From Guptibacillus hwajinpoensis (GTDB lineage: Bacteria; Bacillota; Bacilli; Bacillales; Guptibacillaceae): a stretch of DNA of 64,000 nucleotides. Every line of letters starts with the position of its first letter. Position 1 is the stretch's first letter. The stretch lies in the NCBI RefSeq assembly GCF_029277305.1, contig NZ_CP119526.1; one strand, written 5' to 3'. The notes beneath the pieces are model-generated. The model had not been told where the DNA came from, did no database searches, and saw only the letters and a list, made by a program, of their open reading frames with translations. Positions 34,346 to 43,161 of this stretch are shown here, piece by piece. Both the position numbers and the translations under genes were made by a program.

Positions 34346-35515
34346 TTAGCGATCTGCTGGAAGAATCATGCCTTTATTTACTTCATTCAAGTCGCGACAA
34401 CCTGATAGAGCCATTGTTAAATCAAAGTCTGCAAGTAGGTTGTTCATCACTTGTCTTACCCCTGTTTCACCCGCTACAGCAAGCCCATACATGCATGGTC
34501 TTCCGATGAGAACCGCTTTTGCTCCAAGAGCGAGTGCTTTAAAAATATCAGCTCCACGACGAATTCCGCTATCCATTAGAACAGGGACTTGGTTATTCGT
34601 GGCTTCAACTATAGCAGGTAATGCATCAAGAGCAGCGATGGCACCATCTACCTGGCGTCCACCATGGTTTGAAACGATGATCCCATCAGCACCATATTTC
34701 AAAGCAAGCTTCGCATCTTCCGGATGAAGAATGCCTTTTAAAATAATAGGCAGAGAAGTATAGGTTTTGAGCTCAGCAAGATCTTCCCATGTTAATCCTG
34801 CATGACCAAATACTCGTGTCCAGTGCATAATCGCGCCCATTGAATCTTCTTCTGGGGGAACGCGGAGCCCTGCTCGAAATGCAGGATCTGTTAGGTAATT
34901 GCCAATACCTTCTCCAATTAGAAATGGCAAATAAACATTTTTAAGATCTAATTCCCTCCATGCCATCATTGGTGTGTCAAGTGTAACAACGATCGCGGTA
35001 TACCCAGCATGTTCAGCACGTTCTACAAAACTTTTTGCTATAGAAGGTTCACTACTCCAATAAAGTTGGAACCACTTTGGTGCATCTCCCATTACTTCTG
35101 CAATTTCTTCCATCGAATACGTTGAAGCAGAGCTCGCAATATAAGGTACTCCCATTGAAGCAGCAGCTCTAGCCGTAGCAAGTTCCCCTTCTTTATGAAT
35201 AATAGATTGTACCCCAATTGGAGCAATCATAACTGGTGAAGGTAGCATGTCACCAAATAACCCGAGTTTTAAATTGCGATCTTCCACATTTCTAAATACA
35301 CGGGGTAAGATATTCCATCGCTTAAAAGCCTCTCTATTCGATTGAACGGTATCTTCACCACCAGACCCACCAGCAACATACTCGTACGGTCCATCTTCAA
35401 GAATTTCTCTTGCTTGCTTTTGCCATTCTTCAAACTGCGTAGGAAGACGATTTGGATCTGGAGAGTGCATCTGTTTATAAATATTAAATTGAACATCATT
35501 TCCGATATTAGTCAT
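34346..35515 (-). CDS. FMN-dependent alpha-hydroxy-acid oxidase (lactate 2-monooxygenase-like)
   Basis: A 389-residue (S)-2-hydroxy-acid oxidising flavoenzyme. The active-site histidine and arginine are in VSNHGGRQVDG. The FMN phosphate site is LMDSGIRRGADIFKALALGAKAVLIGRP. The middle loop and N-terminal WNILPRVFRNV fit lactate oxidase, lactate 2-monooxygenase and isopentenyl-type relatives. ATG 35515 follows a good AAGGAGG (complement of 35522-35528). It is monocistronic. Lactate is the most likely substrate; the family is promiscuous. Confidence 0.9.
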   Translation of the reverse strand: MTNIGNDVQFNIYKQMHSPDPNRLPTQFEEWQKQAREILEDGPYEYVAGGSGGEDTVQSNREAFKRWNILPRVFRNVEDRNLKLGLFGDMLPSPVMIAPIGVQSIIHKEGELATARAAASMGVPYIASSASTYSMEEIAEVMGDAPKWFQLYWSSEPSIAKSFVERAEHAGYTAIVVTLDTPMMAWRELDLKNVYLPFLIGEGIGNYLTDPAFRAGLRVPPEEDSMGAIMHWTRVFGHAGLTWEDLAELKTYTSLPIILKGILHPEDAKLALKYGADGIIVSNHGGRQVDGAIAALDALPAIVEATNNQVPVLMDSGIRRGADIFKALALGAKAVLIGRPCMYGLAVAGETGVRQVMNNLLADFDLTMALSGCRDLNEVNKGMILPADR

Positions 35516-35705
35516 GATTCATCCCTCCTTATTTTTATTGATTATAGAAATCTTCTTGATTGTTCGATCATTTCCTTTAATGGACCTTCTTGTAAATAAA
35601 AGCAAGTAAAAAGAACTATGTAAAATATGGTGTAAGGCAGGACTTTCTCATCATCTTTCGAAATAAGTAGAAGAGAAATAAAACACACCACGATGGGGGA
35701 CAGTC

Positions 35706-37106
35706 ATGAAGCTTAACATTATACATACTAACGATATCCATAGTCATTTTGAGAACTTTGCAAGAGTCACATCATTAATTAAGGACTATTCAGATGACCA
35801 AACGTTAATTCTAGATGGAGGAGACTTTGCTGATTTTAAAAGTATAGAACTTCAAGGCACTAAAGGATTAGCAGCGGTTAAAATGCTCGAATCTGCAGGG
35901 TATGAAGCTCTTACAATCGGAAACAATGAATTGTTTAATGGCACTGAAACGTTAGAATACATGGCAGTGAATTCATCAGTTCCATTTATTAGTTGCAACC
36001 TATTAAAATCTAATGGGGATTTGTTCGAAGGCGTTAAGAGCAGTATCATTCTTCATAAAAACGGTTTACGCATCTTACTAACAGGTGCTTCACCTGATCT
36101 ACAAGAATTTAACGAATTGATGGGTTTTCAAATTAATGATTACAAAGAATCGATACAGAAAGAAATTATGAAACACCAAAACCAATATGACATATGTATT
36201 GTGCTGAATCATATAGGAACAGAAGTAGACATTGAATTGGCTGAAGCAATTGATGAAATTGACTTAATTCTTTCCGCTCACGATCATGTCCTCTACGAAG
36301 AAGCGAAAGTGGTGAACGGTACAATCTTAAATTCTGCTGGTATGTACGGAGAACATGTTGGCATTGTGGAAATGGAATACACTGATGGATCATTAGAGTT
36401 ATTAGCTTCATCCACAATTCCAACGTCCAAAGCAATGGAAAACGAAGAAATTAAAGATATCTTAGCATCAAGTAAAGAAGAAGCCATAGCACATTTAAGT
36501 AAGCCACTCTACTCTGTTGCGACTCCGCTATGGCACGATGTAATAGAAGAGAACCCATTAACAAATCTAATTGCAGATGGGTTGAAAGAACGATTTCAAT
36601 GTGAAATAGGTATCATTAATAGCGGTATTGTAAATGGAGGATTGGTTGAATTCGTCTCCAATAAGAAATTGATTGAAATCTGCCCATCTCCTTTAAATCC
36701 AACATATTTTGAAATACAGGGGAAGCATCTTATGAATGCTCTTGAAAGTTCACTTGATAGTTCAGTTTGTATGATGGATGGAAGAGGACCTGGTTTTAGA
36801 GGTAAGTATGCTGGAAGACTTCATGTTTCAGGAATTGAAGTGTTTCATAATGGAACTAGTATAATTTCTCTTACTGTAAACGGTGAGATGTTTGAGCCTG
36901 AAAGGTGGTACAAAGTAGCATCATCTGATTATTTACTAAGAGGATCTGGTTATCCTGATCTTGCACATAATAGAAACTTTTCTTATCAGCCTGATGAAAT
37001 AAAAGATGTTATTCGAGAGTATGCGAAACAAGATCTCTATGTAAAGACTGCTTTTAAAAATCGCTGGTTTTTAAAAAAATTAGTCGGTTCAAACAATCTT
37101 ATATAA
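35706..37106 (+). CDS. yunD: metallophosphatase / 5'-nucleotidase family protein (YunD-like)
   Basis: A 466-residue two-domain enzyme, matching YunD in length (about 462). The N-terminal calcineurin-like domain (about 1-230) carries HTNDIHSHFEN, LDGGDF, TIGNNEL, VLNHIG and SAHDH as metal ligands. The C-terminal nucleotidase domain (about 260-440) contains the substrate-binding aromatic region with the GPGFRGKYAGR stretch. No signal peptide is present, so it should act in the cytoplasm, unlike UshA. ATG 35706 follows GGGGGAC. It is a single gene, followed by a short noncoding gap and the frameshifted VOC gene. Confidence 0.9.
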   Translation: MKLNIIHTNDIHSHFENFARVTSLIKDYSDDQTLILDGGDFADFKSIELQGTKGLAAVKMLESAGYEALTIGNNELFNGTETLEYMAVNSSVPFISCNLLKSNGDLFEGVKSSIILHKNGLRILLTGASPDLQEFNELMGFQINDYKESIQKEIMKHQNQYDICIVLNHIGTEVDIELAEAIDEIDLILSAHDHVLYEEAKVVNGTILNSAGMYGEHVGIVEMEYTDGSLELLASSTIPTSKAMENEEIKDILASSKEEAIAHLSKPLYSVATPLWHDVIEENPLTNLIADGLKERFQCEIGIINSGIVNGGLVEFVSNKKLIEICPSPLNPTYFEIQGKHLMNALESSLDSSVCMMDGRGPGFRGKYAGRLHVSGIEVFHNGTSIISLTVNGEMFEPERWYKVASSDYLLRGSGYPDLAHNRNFSYQPDEIKDVIREYAKQDLYVKTAFKNRWFLKKLVGSNNLI

Positions 37107-37201
37107 AACGTAGGAGGTCACAGACAGTTGTCATTTATGTCTGTGATCTTTAGTTTACATAATAATATTATATTTTTAAACACTAAACAAGAGGTGAGCT
37201 A

Positions 37202-37587
37202 ATGATTCATCATATTGAGTTGTATGTTCAGATCTTAAAGAGAGTATCGTTTTCTGGGGCTGGTTACTAGAAGAACTTGATTACAAACCATTCCAAAACT
37301 GGGATGAAGGAAGAAGCTGGAAGTGGGGAGAAAGCTACATTGTACTTGTGCAAGTAGAAGAAGCATATCTAGATGCTAGTTATCATCGTAAAAGAGTAGG
37401 ACTAAATCATCTCGCTTTTAACGGGAAATCTAGAGTGCATATTGATCATCTGAAGAATCAACTGGAAAAGAAGGGGATTGAAATTCTTTATAAAGATAAA
37501 TATCCGTATGCTCGGGGAAAAGGGCATTACGCCATTTATTTTGAAGATCCAGATCGGATCAAGGTAGAAGTGGTTGCACCTAACTAA
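37202..37587 (+). pseudogene. VOC-family protein disrupted by a one-base deletion
   Basis: ATG 37202, preceded by AAGAGGTGAG, opens the frame MIHHIELYV. At about 37227, two T remain where three are needed (GTTCAG for GTTTCAG). The 0 frame then stops at TAG 37268-37270, while the +2 frame continues as SDLKESIVFWGWLLEELDY and on to the stop at 37587, giving a full VOC module with ligand-like residues (NHLAF, IKVEVV). The intact protein would be about 128 residues. It is either a recent pseudogene or a homopolymer sequencing error. Confidence 0.8.
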
Positions 37588-38309
37588 AAATAAATTTCAT
37601 TTACCGTACTAGCTTCCCAAAAAATATAAGTTAACAAGAAATTACAAATAATACACTATAAATCAAGAAAAAAGCGGGGAATATGCCTGCTTTTTTTCAT
37701 TAGGTTCAACATAACAAAGTCAGTATTGCGCTTGATAAATAGAGGGCGAGTAACCGTTAATGACCTTGAATTTTGAACCATTTCATTAGTTCAAGCGAAT
37801 TTTAAATAAACAAAAACAAATGGTTTTTCTAAACTAGAAACATGTAATAAATGAGAAACCTTCACTCCTTTCATTTTGCAAGCACATATACGGAATTTGG
37901 TTTACTAACCAACGACCTTAAATTGAACGAACTAACTGTAATTCTAATTTTCGTGTTATACGAGGCCATTGAATATCCCCCAAATTAAACTTCTAAACTA
38001 TTCTTACTTTCATAAGTTTCTATCGTATGTTCTTACTTTTTATACAACCAGCTGCCTAAAAAGTAGTTCGTTTTATAATTTTGCTCAAGTGATCATTAAT
38101 GGATAAACTACCGACTACGTAAAACTAAATGCAATTATTTGTACACAATGATACAAAACATATATTGTGTATCATTATGAAAACGCATGAAAGCTTATTA
38201 TTCGTGGATTTACTCTTTTCGAACCATGGGAGAAAAGGTATAATGATACATATTGAGTCTTTTTGTGTTATTTATGATACATAACGGATAGTGAAAGGAG
38301 GGTGCCTTC
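37588..38309. other. 722-base AT-rich gene-free region before the recombinase
   Basis: It holds no convincing gene on either strand. At its start a terminator-like hairpin (AAAGCGGG / CCTGCTTT with T7, 37671-37697) ends the VOC gene. The rest up to 38140 has dense stops in all frames and no recognisable repeat or RNA fold. From 38143 on there are repeated ATGATACA motifs. The base composition and emptiness suggest decayed or acquired DNA near a recombinase. Confidence 0.55.
38143..38281. promoter_or_regulatory. iterated ATGATACA motifs and promoter upstream of the recombinase gene
   Basis: AATGATACA occurs at 38147-38155 and 38242-38250, its complement TGTATCATT at 38168-38176, and ATGATACA again at 38274-38281. 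ACACAAT / ATTGTGT (38143-38149, 38164-38170) adds a second, overlapping inverted pair. TATAAT (38239-38244) is the probable -10 and overlaps one motif. The arrangement suggests binding sites of the recombinase itself, either att-type or autoregulatory. Confidence 0.55.
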
Positions 38310-38852
38310 ATGAACACGGTTCAGCCCATTCGAGACCCTCAGAAGATTAAATTGATTAAACAAAACTTACGAAGACGAAATTCAAGAGATTGGTTTTTAT
38401 TTATTATGGGAATTAACACTGGTTTGCGAATTAGTGACTTGCTTCCATTAAGAGTGAGAGACGTACGCAATCAAACACATATTGTGATTAAAGAAAAAAA
38501 GACAGGGAAAACGAAACGCTTTCCAATTAACTATTCGTTGAAAGAGCTAATCGAATCGTATACGTTCGACATGCAAGACTATGATTACTTATTTCCATCG
38601 CATAAGACAGATTTGCCGATTCAAAGAGGACAAGCTTATAAAATACTTAATCAAGCAGCATCAGAAGCTGGGCTAACGGAAATCGGGACTCATACGATGA
38701 GAAAAACGTTTGGCTATTTTTATTACAAGCAAACGAAGGATGTTGCCATGCTTCAAAAGATCTTTGGTCACTCCGCACCTTCAATCACCCTAAGGTACAT
38801 TGGAATTGAGCAGGAGCAAATCGACGAATCTCTCTTTAATTTCAGTTTGTAA
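38310..38852 (+). CDS. small tyrosine recombinase / integrase (catalytic domain only)
   Basis: A 180-residue tyrosine recombinase that consists of the catalytic domain with no SAM-like N-terminal arm-binding domain. The catalytic residues are Arg in TGLRISDLLPL, Lys in KKTGKTKRF, His-x-x-Arg in HTMRKTFGY, His in FGHSAPS and the nucleophilic Tyr in RYIGI. The length is like the short Bacillus integrases (YoeC size class). ATG 38310 follows AAAGGAGGGTG. No other phage or element gene is adjacent, so it is an orphan. It could be a domesticated recombinase or the remnant of an integrative element. Confidence 0.9.
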   Translation: MNTVQPIRDPQKIKLIKQNLRRRNSRDWFLFIMGINTGLRISDLLPLRVRDVRNQTHIVIKEKKTGKTKRFPINYSLKELIESYTFDMQDYDYLFPSHKTDLPIQRGQAYKILNQAASEAGLTEIGTHTMRKTFGYFYYKQTKDVAMLQKIFGHSAPSITLRYIGIEQEQIDESLFNFSL

Positions 38853-38968
38853 CAATAAGGTGCTGTTTTTCGTATGAAATCACCCTAATCAGGATTGCGT
38901 TCACATCGAAAGACAGCTCTAAAGAAATCAACTATTAATGAAGAAACTCATTAAAAATTAGCGCAATT

Positions 38969-38984
38969 TTGTATCCGCTTACAT
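38969..38984. promoter_or_regulatory. near-consensus cre site in front of kynA
   Basis: TTGTATCCGCTTACAT matches the CcpA cre consensus at all specified positions except one A. It ends 9 bases before the AAGGAGG of kynA, so bound CcpA would overlap initiation or transcript start. Confidence 0.45.
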
Positions 38985-39006
38985 GCTTTTCAAGGAGGTA
39001 AAAAGA

Positions 39007-39852
39007 ATGAAAAAGAAACCGACTGAGAAAGATTCAATTGAATCGTCAATCCATACGGATTTCAAAAACACGATGACCTACGGGGAATATTTAAATCTTG
39101 ATCAGATTCTTTCAAGTCAGAACAGGCTTTCAGATCACCATGACGAGATGCTTTTCATCATTATTCACCAGGTCAGTGAACTGTGGATGAAATTGATACT
39201 ACACGAATTAAAGGGTGCTATAGAAGCCATTAAAGAAAATGAACTATCAACCGCATTCAAAATGCTATCAAGGGTCTCGAGAACCCAAACGCAAATTATT
39301 CAAGCATGGGATGTACTATCAACGTTAACACCATCTGAATACATGGAATTTAGAGAGTCGCTCGGACAAGCATCAGGATTTCAATCGTACCAATACCGAA
39401 TGATTGAATTTGCGCTTGGCTACAAAACGTCGCACGTTCTTACGATTTATGAAAAGGATAAAGCGTTGCATGACAAGTTAAGTGCGGCCTACCATGAACC
39501 TGGAATATATGATGTAGCAATTCGAGCACTTGCAAAAGCTGGTCTACCAATTGATGAAGCTGTTCTAAATCGAAACGTAACGGGAACCTATCAACAGAAT
39601 GAATCTGTGAAGGAAGCATGGTTAACCATTTACCAGGATGTTGAAAAGTACTGGGATCTTTATGAACTAGCTGAAAAACTAGTTGATATTGAAGATTGCT
39701 TACAACAGTGGCGTTTTCGACATATGAAAACGGTTGAACGTATTATCGGTTTTAAGCGAGGTACAGGAGGCTCATCTGGAGTAGGGTATTTAAAGAAAGT
39801 ACTTGATCATCGTTTCTTTCCAGAACTTTGGGATATCCGAACAGAACTTTAG
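39007..39852 (+). CDS. kynA: tryptophan 2,3-dioxygenase
   Basis: A heme enzyme that opens the indole ring of L-tryptophan to N-formylkynurenine. 281 residues, the usual bacterial length (about 279). TMTYGEYLNLDQILSSQ, HDEMLFIIIHQVSELWMKL with the distal histidine, and WRFRHMKTVERIIGFKRGTGG with the heme-ligand histidine are diagnostic. ATG 39007 is 7 bases after AAGGAGG (38993-38999); an upstream in-frame ATG (38983) precedes the site. Neither kynB nor kynU is adjacent, so the pathway beyond formylkynurenine is elsewhere or absent. It shares a bidirectional terminator with the next, opposite operon. Confidence 0.95.
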   Translation: MKKKPTEKDSIESSIHTDFKNTMTYGEYLNLDQILSSQNRLSDHHDEMLFIIIHQVSELWMKLILHELKGAIEAIKENELSTAFKMLSRVSRTQTQIIQAWDVLSTLTPSEYMEFRESLGQASGFQSYQYRMIEFALGYKTSHVLTIYEKDKALHDKLSAAYHEPGIYDVAIRALAKAGLPIDEAVLNRNVTGTYQQNESVKEAWLTIYQDVEKYWDLYELAEKLVDIEDCLQQWRFRHMKTVERIIGFKRGTGGSSGVGYLKKVLDHRFFPELWDIRTEL

Positions 39853-39894
39853 GTGATAATAAAAGATTATGTTAACTATGTATCTAAAATAGTT

Positions 39895-39936
39895 AAAACA
39901 AGGCTTTCACTAAGCAAGTAGTGGAAGCCTTGTTTT
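39895..39936. terminator. bidirectional terminator between kynA and the G1P dehydrogenase operon
   Basis: An 18-bp near-perfect stem (arms 39895-39912 and 39919-39936, one wobble pair) around AGCAAG has A- and T-tracts at the two ends. Confidence 0.88.
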
Positions 39937-39938
39937 GT

Positions 39939-40988
39939 CTAATTCAGTAAATCCTGAAGAAGGGGGTCCTGATCTAGAAAAACAAGAGCCTTCTCACGGT
40001 ATTTATCATCATGGAGATATGTATATCGACTAGGTTTAACAGAAGGAGCGAATAAAATGGCGTCTTTCAGATCGTCTTTCTTCAAGTTCTGTTCATTTAA
40101 ATAGTGGAAGAATCCAGTTCGTTCAAAAACTTTCCTCATTCGATCTGCTCGATGCTCTTGTACATTCGCGATAATATACGTCGCGATCCCAACTTGGATG
40201 CCATGCATATGGGGATTTAGTGATCGTTTATCTAATGCGTGTGAAATCAGGTGTTCAGAACCACTGATTGGTGCACTATTACCACTAATCACCGTAGCTA
40301 CACCGCCCATTGTAAGAGAACTAACAAGTTCTTTAATGAAAATTGGATTGTTAATGTCATTCATTGGAGTTCGAATAAAGCTATTGACCGCTTTCTTACT
40401 TAACATGGATGCGAATGCGTTCACGTGACCGACACCATTACGCTCTTCAAACTCCCAGTCATAAAGAGCAGTAATATTACTCATTAAGTCACCCACACCT
40501 GCTAGAAGGAAGTGAGGAGGGGCCTGTTGAATAACCTCAAGGTCCGCAATAATGCCATACGGTACTTGAGCTGGTACCGTTGTTTTTTTATTGTTTACGA
40601 TCAGAGAACAATTGCTACTTGCAAAACCATCATTGGAAGCAGAAGTTGGCATACTAATGAAAGGCATTTTTCTTGAAAAGGCAATATACTTCCCATAATC
40701 AATCACCATGCCTCCGCCCATCGCAACAACAACATCGTACGTATCCAGACTAAAAGCAAAGCGAATTAATTCATCGATCGTAAGTCTCGGCTCCATTTTA
40801 TGAAAAGTTAGCGAAACTTCTTTAAATGTGTCGTGAAATGTTTCAGCATATTCTCGATATGTGAAATCATCGAATAAAAACAAGGCATTGTTAAAATCAT
40901 GCTTGATCAGGATGGACTCCAATTGATGACGAATGCCAGACCGAATCTCAAGAATAGACGGAATTGGGATATTCGTTAGTGCATGCAT
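39939..40988 (-). CDS. sn-glycerol-1-phosphate dehydrogenase (AraM/EgsA family)
   Basis: A 349-residue NAD(P)-dependent enzyme that reduces dihydroxyacetone phosphate to sn-glycerol 1-phosphate, the archaeal-type lipid backbone. Diagnostic segments are AMGGGMVIDYGKYIAF (nucleotide loop), PTSASNDGFASSNCSL, GVGDLMSNITALYDWE with the metal aspartate, SGSEHLISHALD and PHMHGIQVGIAT with the two metal histidines. It is nearer in size to archaeal EgsA (about 350) than to Bacillus AraM (about 394). Its ATG overlaps the stop of the preceding HAD gene (TAATG), so the two are translationally coupled. Other iron-type alcohol dehydrogenase activities are the main alternative. Confidence 0.85.
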   Translation of the reverse strand: MHALTNIPIPSILEIRSGIRHQLESILIKHDFNNALFLFDDFTYREYAETFHDTFKEVSLTFHKMEPRLTIDELIRFAFSLDTYDVVVAMGGGMVIDYGKYIAFSRKMPFISMPTSASNDGFASSNCSLIVNNKKTTVPAQVPYGIIADLEVIQQAPPHFLLAGVGDLMSNITALYDWEFEERNGVGHVNAFASMLSKKAVNSFIRTPMNDINNPIFIKELVSSLTMGGVATVISGNSAPISGSEHLISHALDKRSLNPHMHGIQVGIATYIIANVQEHRADRMRKVFERTGFFHYLNEQNLKKDDLKDAILFAPSVKPSRYTYLHDDKYREKALVFLDQDPLLQDLLN

Positions 40989-41638
40989 TAGCGGATTGTT
41001 CCTTTTTCACGAAGTGTCCTTTCAACATCCTTGAACGACTCAACACCGATGAAAGAGACACCATTTTCTTTTAATATATCCTGAAGTGCATCTTTCGCGA
41101 AGGTAAGATCCGCCACTTTAGCTGGATGAGAGTCCGGTTCGCTATCGCCTGCAAAATACACAAGGTCGTACTTTTCTTTTAATTCAGAGATGACCTTGGA
41201 TTTATCAATGCCATATCGTCTAGAATAATGTTTGTGATTTTCATCTATGGATAAATGGACATTTTGGTTTTCATAATAGCCTTTGTTTGAAAAGACCAGT
41301 ACATCATGAATGCCATAATGATTTAAGATATGGTGAATGTAATAGTCCGTACCCGCACTTAGAATATAAAAGTCACCACCGTTTTCTTGAACCGCTTCAA
41401 TAAAAGACGGAACATGTTCATCTATCGGTAATGATAGAATATCCTCTATGATTTGTTCCTCATTTTGGTCAATTGATTGGAAGACTTGTTGTAGAAAATC
41501 AATATCCTGGTATTCACCAGCTTTCCACTTTTTATAAAGCTCCTGTCCTTCTGGGTAGTAGCTTTCTATGACCAACCAGTAAAAATCTTTTTTTGAAATC
41601 GTGCCATCAAAATCGGATACAAATGCCCAATTCTCCAT
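40988..41638 (-). CDS. HAD-IB family phosphatase (MtnX/SerB-like)
   Basis: A 216-residue haloacid dehalogenase-type phosphatase. Motif I is VSDFDGTIS with nucleophile and acid-base aspartates at the N-terminus, motif II is ILSAGTDYY, and motif IV is YFAGDSEPDSHPA. The cap resembles subfamily IB (phosphoserine phosphatase, MtnX). ATG 41636-41638 follows AAGGAGG (complement side). It is the first gene of a two-gene operon with glycerol-1-phosphate dehydrogenase. That pairing suggests dephosphorylation of glycerol 1-phosphate or a related sugar phosphate, but that is inference; no methionine-salvage genes are nearby. Confidence 0.87.
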   Translation of the reverse strand: MENWAFVSDFDGTISKKDFYWLVIESYYPEGQELYKKWKAGEYQDIDFLQQVFQSIDQNEEQIIEDILSLPIDEHVPSFIEAVQENGGDFYILSAGTDYYIHHILNHYGIHDVLVFSNKGYYENQNVHLSIDENHKHYSRRYGIDKSKVISELKEKYDLVYFAGDSEPDSHPAKVADLTFAKDALQDILKENGVSFIGVESFKDVERTLREKGTIR

Positions 41639-41740
41639 AGTAAAAAGCCTCCTTCATATAAAATTCATTTCCTATTAAAATTGTAGCACTCTTTCTAGGT
41701 GAAAAGAAATCAACTTCATTTAGAACAATAACGTACAACC

Positions 41741-41760
41741 GTGTTAAATTGTGTTAAAAT
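41741..41760 (+). promoter_or_regulatory. tandem GTGTTAAA repeats before ilvA
   Basis: GTGTTAAATT and GTGTTAAAAT are adjacent 10-base direct repeats, in phase with one helical turn, in the divergent region of the HAD and ilvA genes. They may be part of a regulator site or of the promoter. Evidence is repetition only. Confidence 0.3.
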
Positions 41761-41808
41761 GAATTTTAAAAAGTTAAACTATTCTAATTAATCAGAAGGA
41801 GTGCGAGA

Positions 41809-43065
41809 ATGAGTAAAACAATTAGCAAGGTACAGGTAGAAGATGTCATTATCGCAAATCAAGTCCTAAAGGAAGTTGCGGTGCACACTCCACTGCAGCG
41901 GAACAAAATCCTTTCTGATCGCTATAACTGCAATGTTTATGTAAAGCGTGAGGATCTTCAGAACGTAAGGTCCTTTAAGATAAGAGGCGCTTATAACCTC
42001 ATCCAAAGCCTAAGTAAAGCTGAAAAAGAAAACGGCATAGTGTGCGCAAGCGCCGGCAACCACGCTCAAGGTGTTGCGTTTTCTTGCAAAACGCTCGATA
42101 TTAAAGGTCATATTTTTATGCCGGCGACGACACCTCGCCAAAAAGTAACTCAGGTTGAGCTGTTTGGTGGATCAAATGTAGAGGTCATTCTAACTGGTGA
42201 TACATTTGATGATTCTTTCCAAACTGCTAAGAAGTTCTGTCACTCGAATGAGAAGACGTTTATTCATCCGTTCGACGATTACAGAACAATCGCTGGTCAA
42301 GGAACAGTGGGCCTCGAAATCATGAATGATATAGACGAAGTGGATTATATGATGGTTCCAATCGGAGGGGGAGGGCTTGCTTCTGGTGTTGGTTCTTACG
42401 TCAAAAGCATTAGTCCAACTACCCAGATTGTTGGAATTGAACCCCAGGGTGCACCTGGTATGAAGAATTCTCTCGATCACAACGAGTTACTATCACTTGA
42501 TTACATTGATAAATTTGTTGATGGTGCTGCTGTTAAACAGGTCGGTAAGTTAACGCTCGATATTTGCAAACACATTCTCGACGATATCGTTCTTGTACCT
42601 GAAGGAAAGATTTGCACTACGATTCTTGAGTTGTATAATCAAAATGCCATTGTCGCGGAACCTGCAGGTGCTATGTCCATTGCAGCCTTAGACTTCTACC
42701 GAGATCAAATTAAAGGCAAAAATGTTGTATGTGTAATTAGTGGTGGAAATAATGATATTAACCGAATGCAAGAAATTCAAGAACGCTCGCTAATCTACGA
42801 AGGTTTAAAACATTATTTCATCGTTCATTTTCCACAGCGAGCAGGTGCCTTGAAAGAGTTCATGGCAGATGTACTTGGTCCTACCGATGATATCACCCGC
42901 TTTGAATATACCAAGAAAAACAATCGAGACCGCGGCCCTGTACTTGCGGGCATCGAGTTGAAGCAAAAAGAAGATTACGAACCATTAATTGAACGGATGA
43001 ATCGTAAAGGCTTTTCGTACATCGAAATCAACAAAGACCAAGACCTTTTTAATTTATTAATTTAA
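41809..43065 (+). CDS. ilvA: threonine dehydratase / threonine ammonia-lyase
   Basis: A PLP-dependent enzyme that converts threonine to 2-oxobutyrate, the first step of isoleucine synthesis. 418 residues. The PLP lysine is in RSFKIRGAYNL; SAGNHAQGVAF and the glycine-rich IGGGGLASG bind cofactor phosphate. The C-terminal about 85 residues (HYFIVHFPQRAGALKEF on) form one ACT-like regulatory domain, the short biosynthetic form of Bacillus IlvA. ATG 41809 follows AGAAGGAG. It is monocistronic, divergent from the HAD/G1P dehydrogenase operon, and away from the ilv-leu cluster as is usual in Bacillus. Confidence 0.95.
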   Translation: MSKTISKVQVEDVIIANQVLKEVAVHTPLQRNKILSDRYNCNVYVKREDLQNVRSFKIRGAYNLIQSLSKAEKENGIVCASAGNHAQGVAFSCKTLDIKGHIFMPATTPRQKVTQVELFGGSNVEVILTGDTFDDSFQTAKKFCHSNEKTFIHPFDDYRTIAGQGTVGLEIMNDIDEVDYMMVPIGGGGLASGVGSYVKSISPTTQIVGIEPQGAPGMKNSLDHNELLSLDYIDKFVDGAAVKQVGKLTLDICKHILDDIVLVPEGKICTTILELYNQNAIVAEPAGAMSIAALDFYRDQIKGKNVVCVISGGNNDINRMQEIQERSLIYEGLKHYFIVHFPQRAGALKEFMADVLGPTDDITRFEYTKKNNRDRGPVLAGIELKQKEDYEPLIERMNRKGFSYIEINKDQDLFNLLI

Positions 43066-43087
43066 AACGCCCGAAATGGGCGTTTTT
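43064..43087 (+). terminator. ilvA terminator
   Basis: AAAACGCCC / GGGCGTTTT around GAAAT with T5 following. Confidence 0.9.
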
Positions 43088-43161
43088 CTCATAATAAGCG
43101 TATAATGTAAGTCTCTTCTTTCGATAGGATAGAAGCAGATTGTTGTAAAAAGAGGTGCCAC

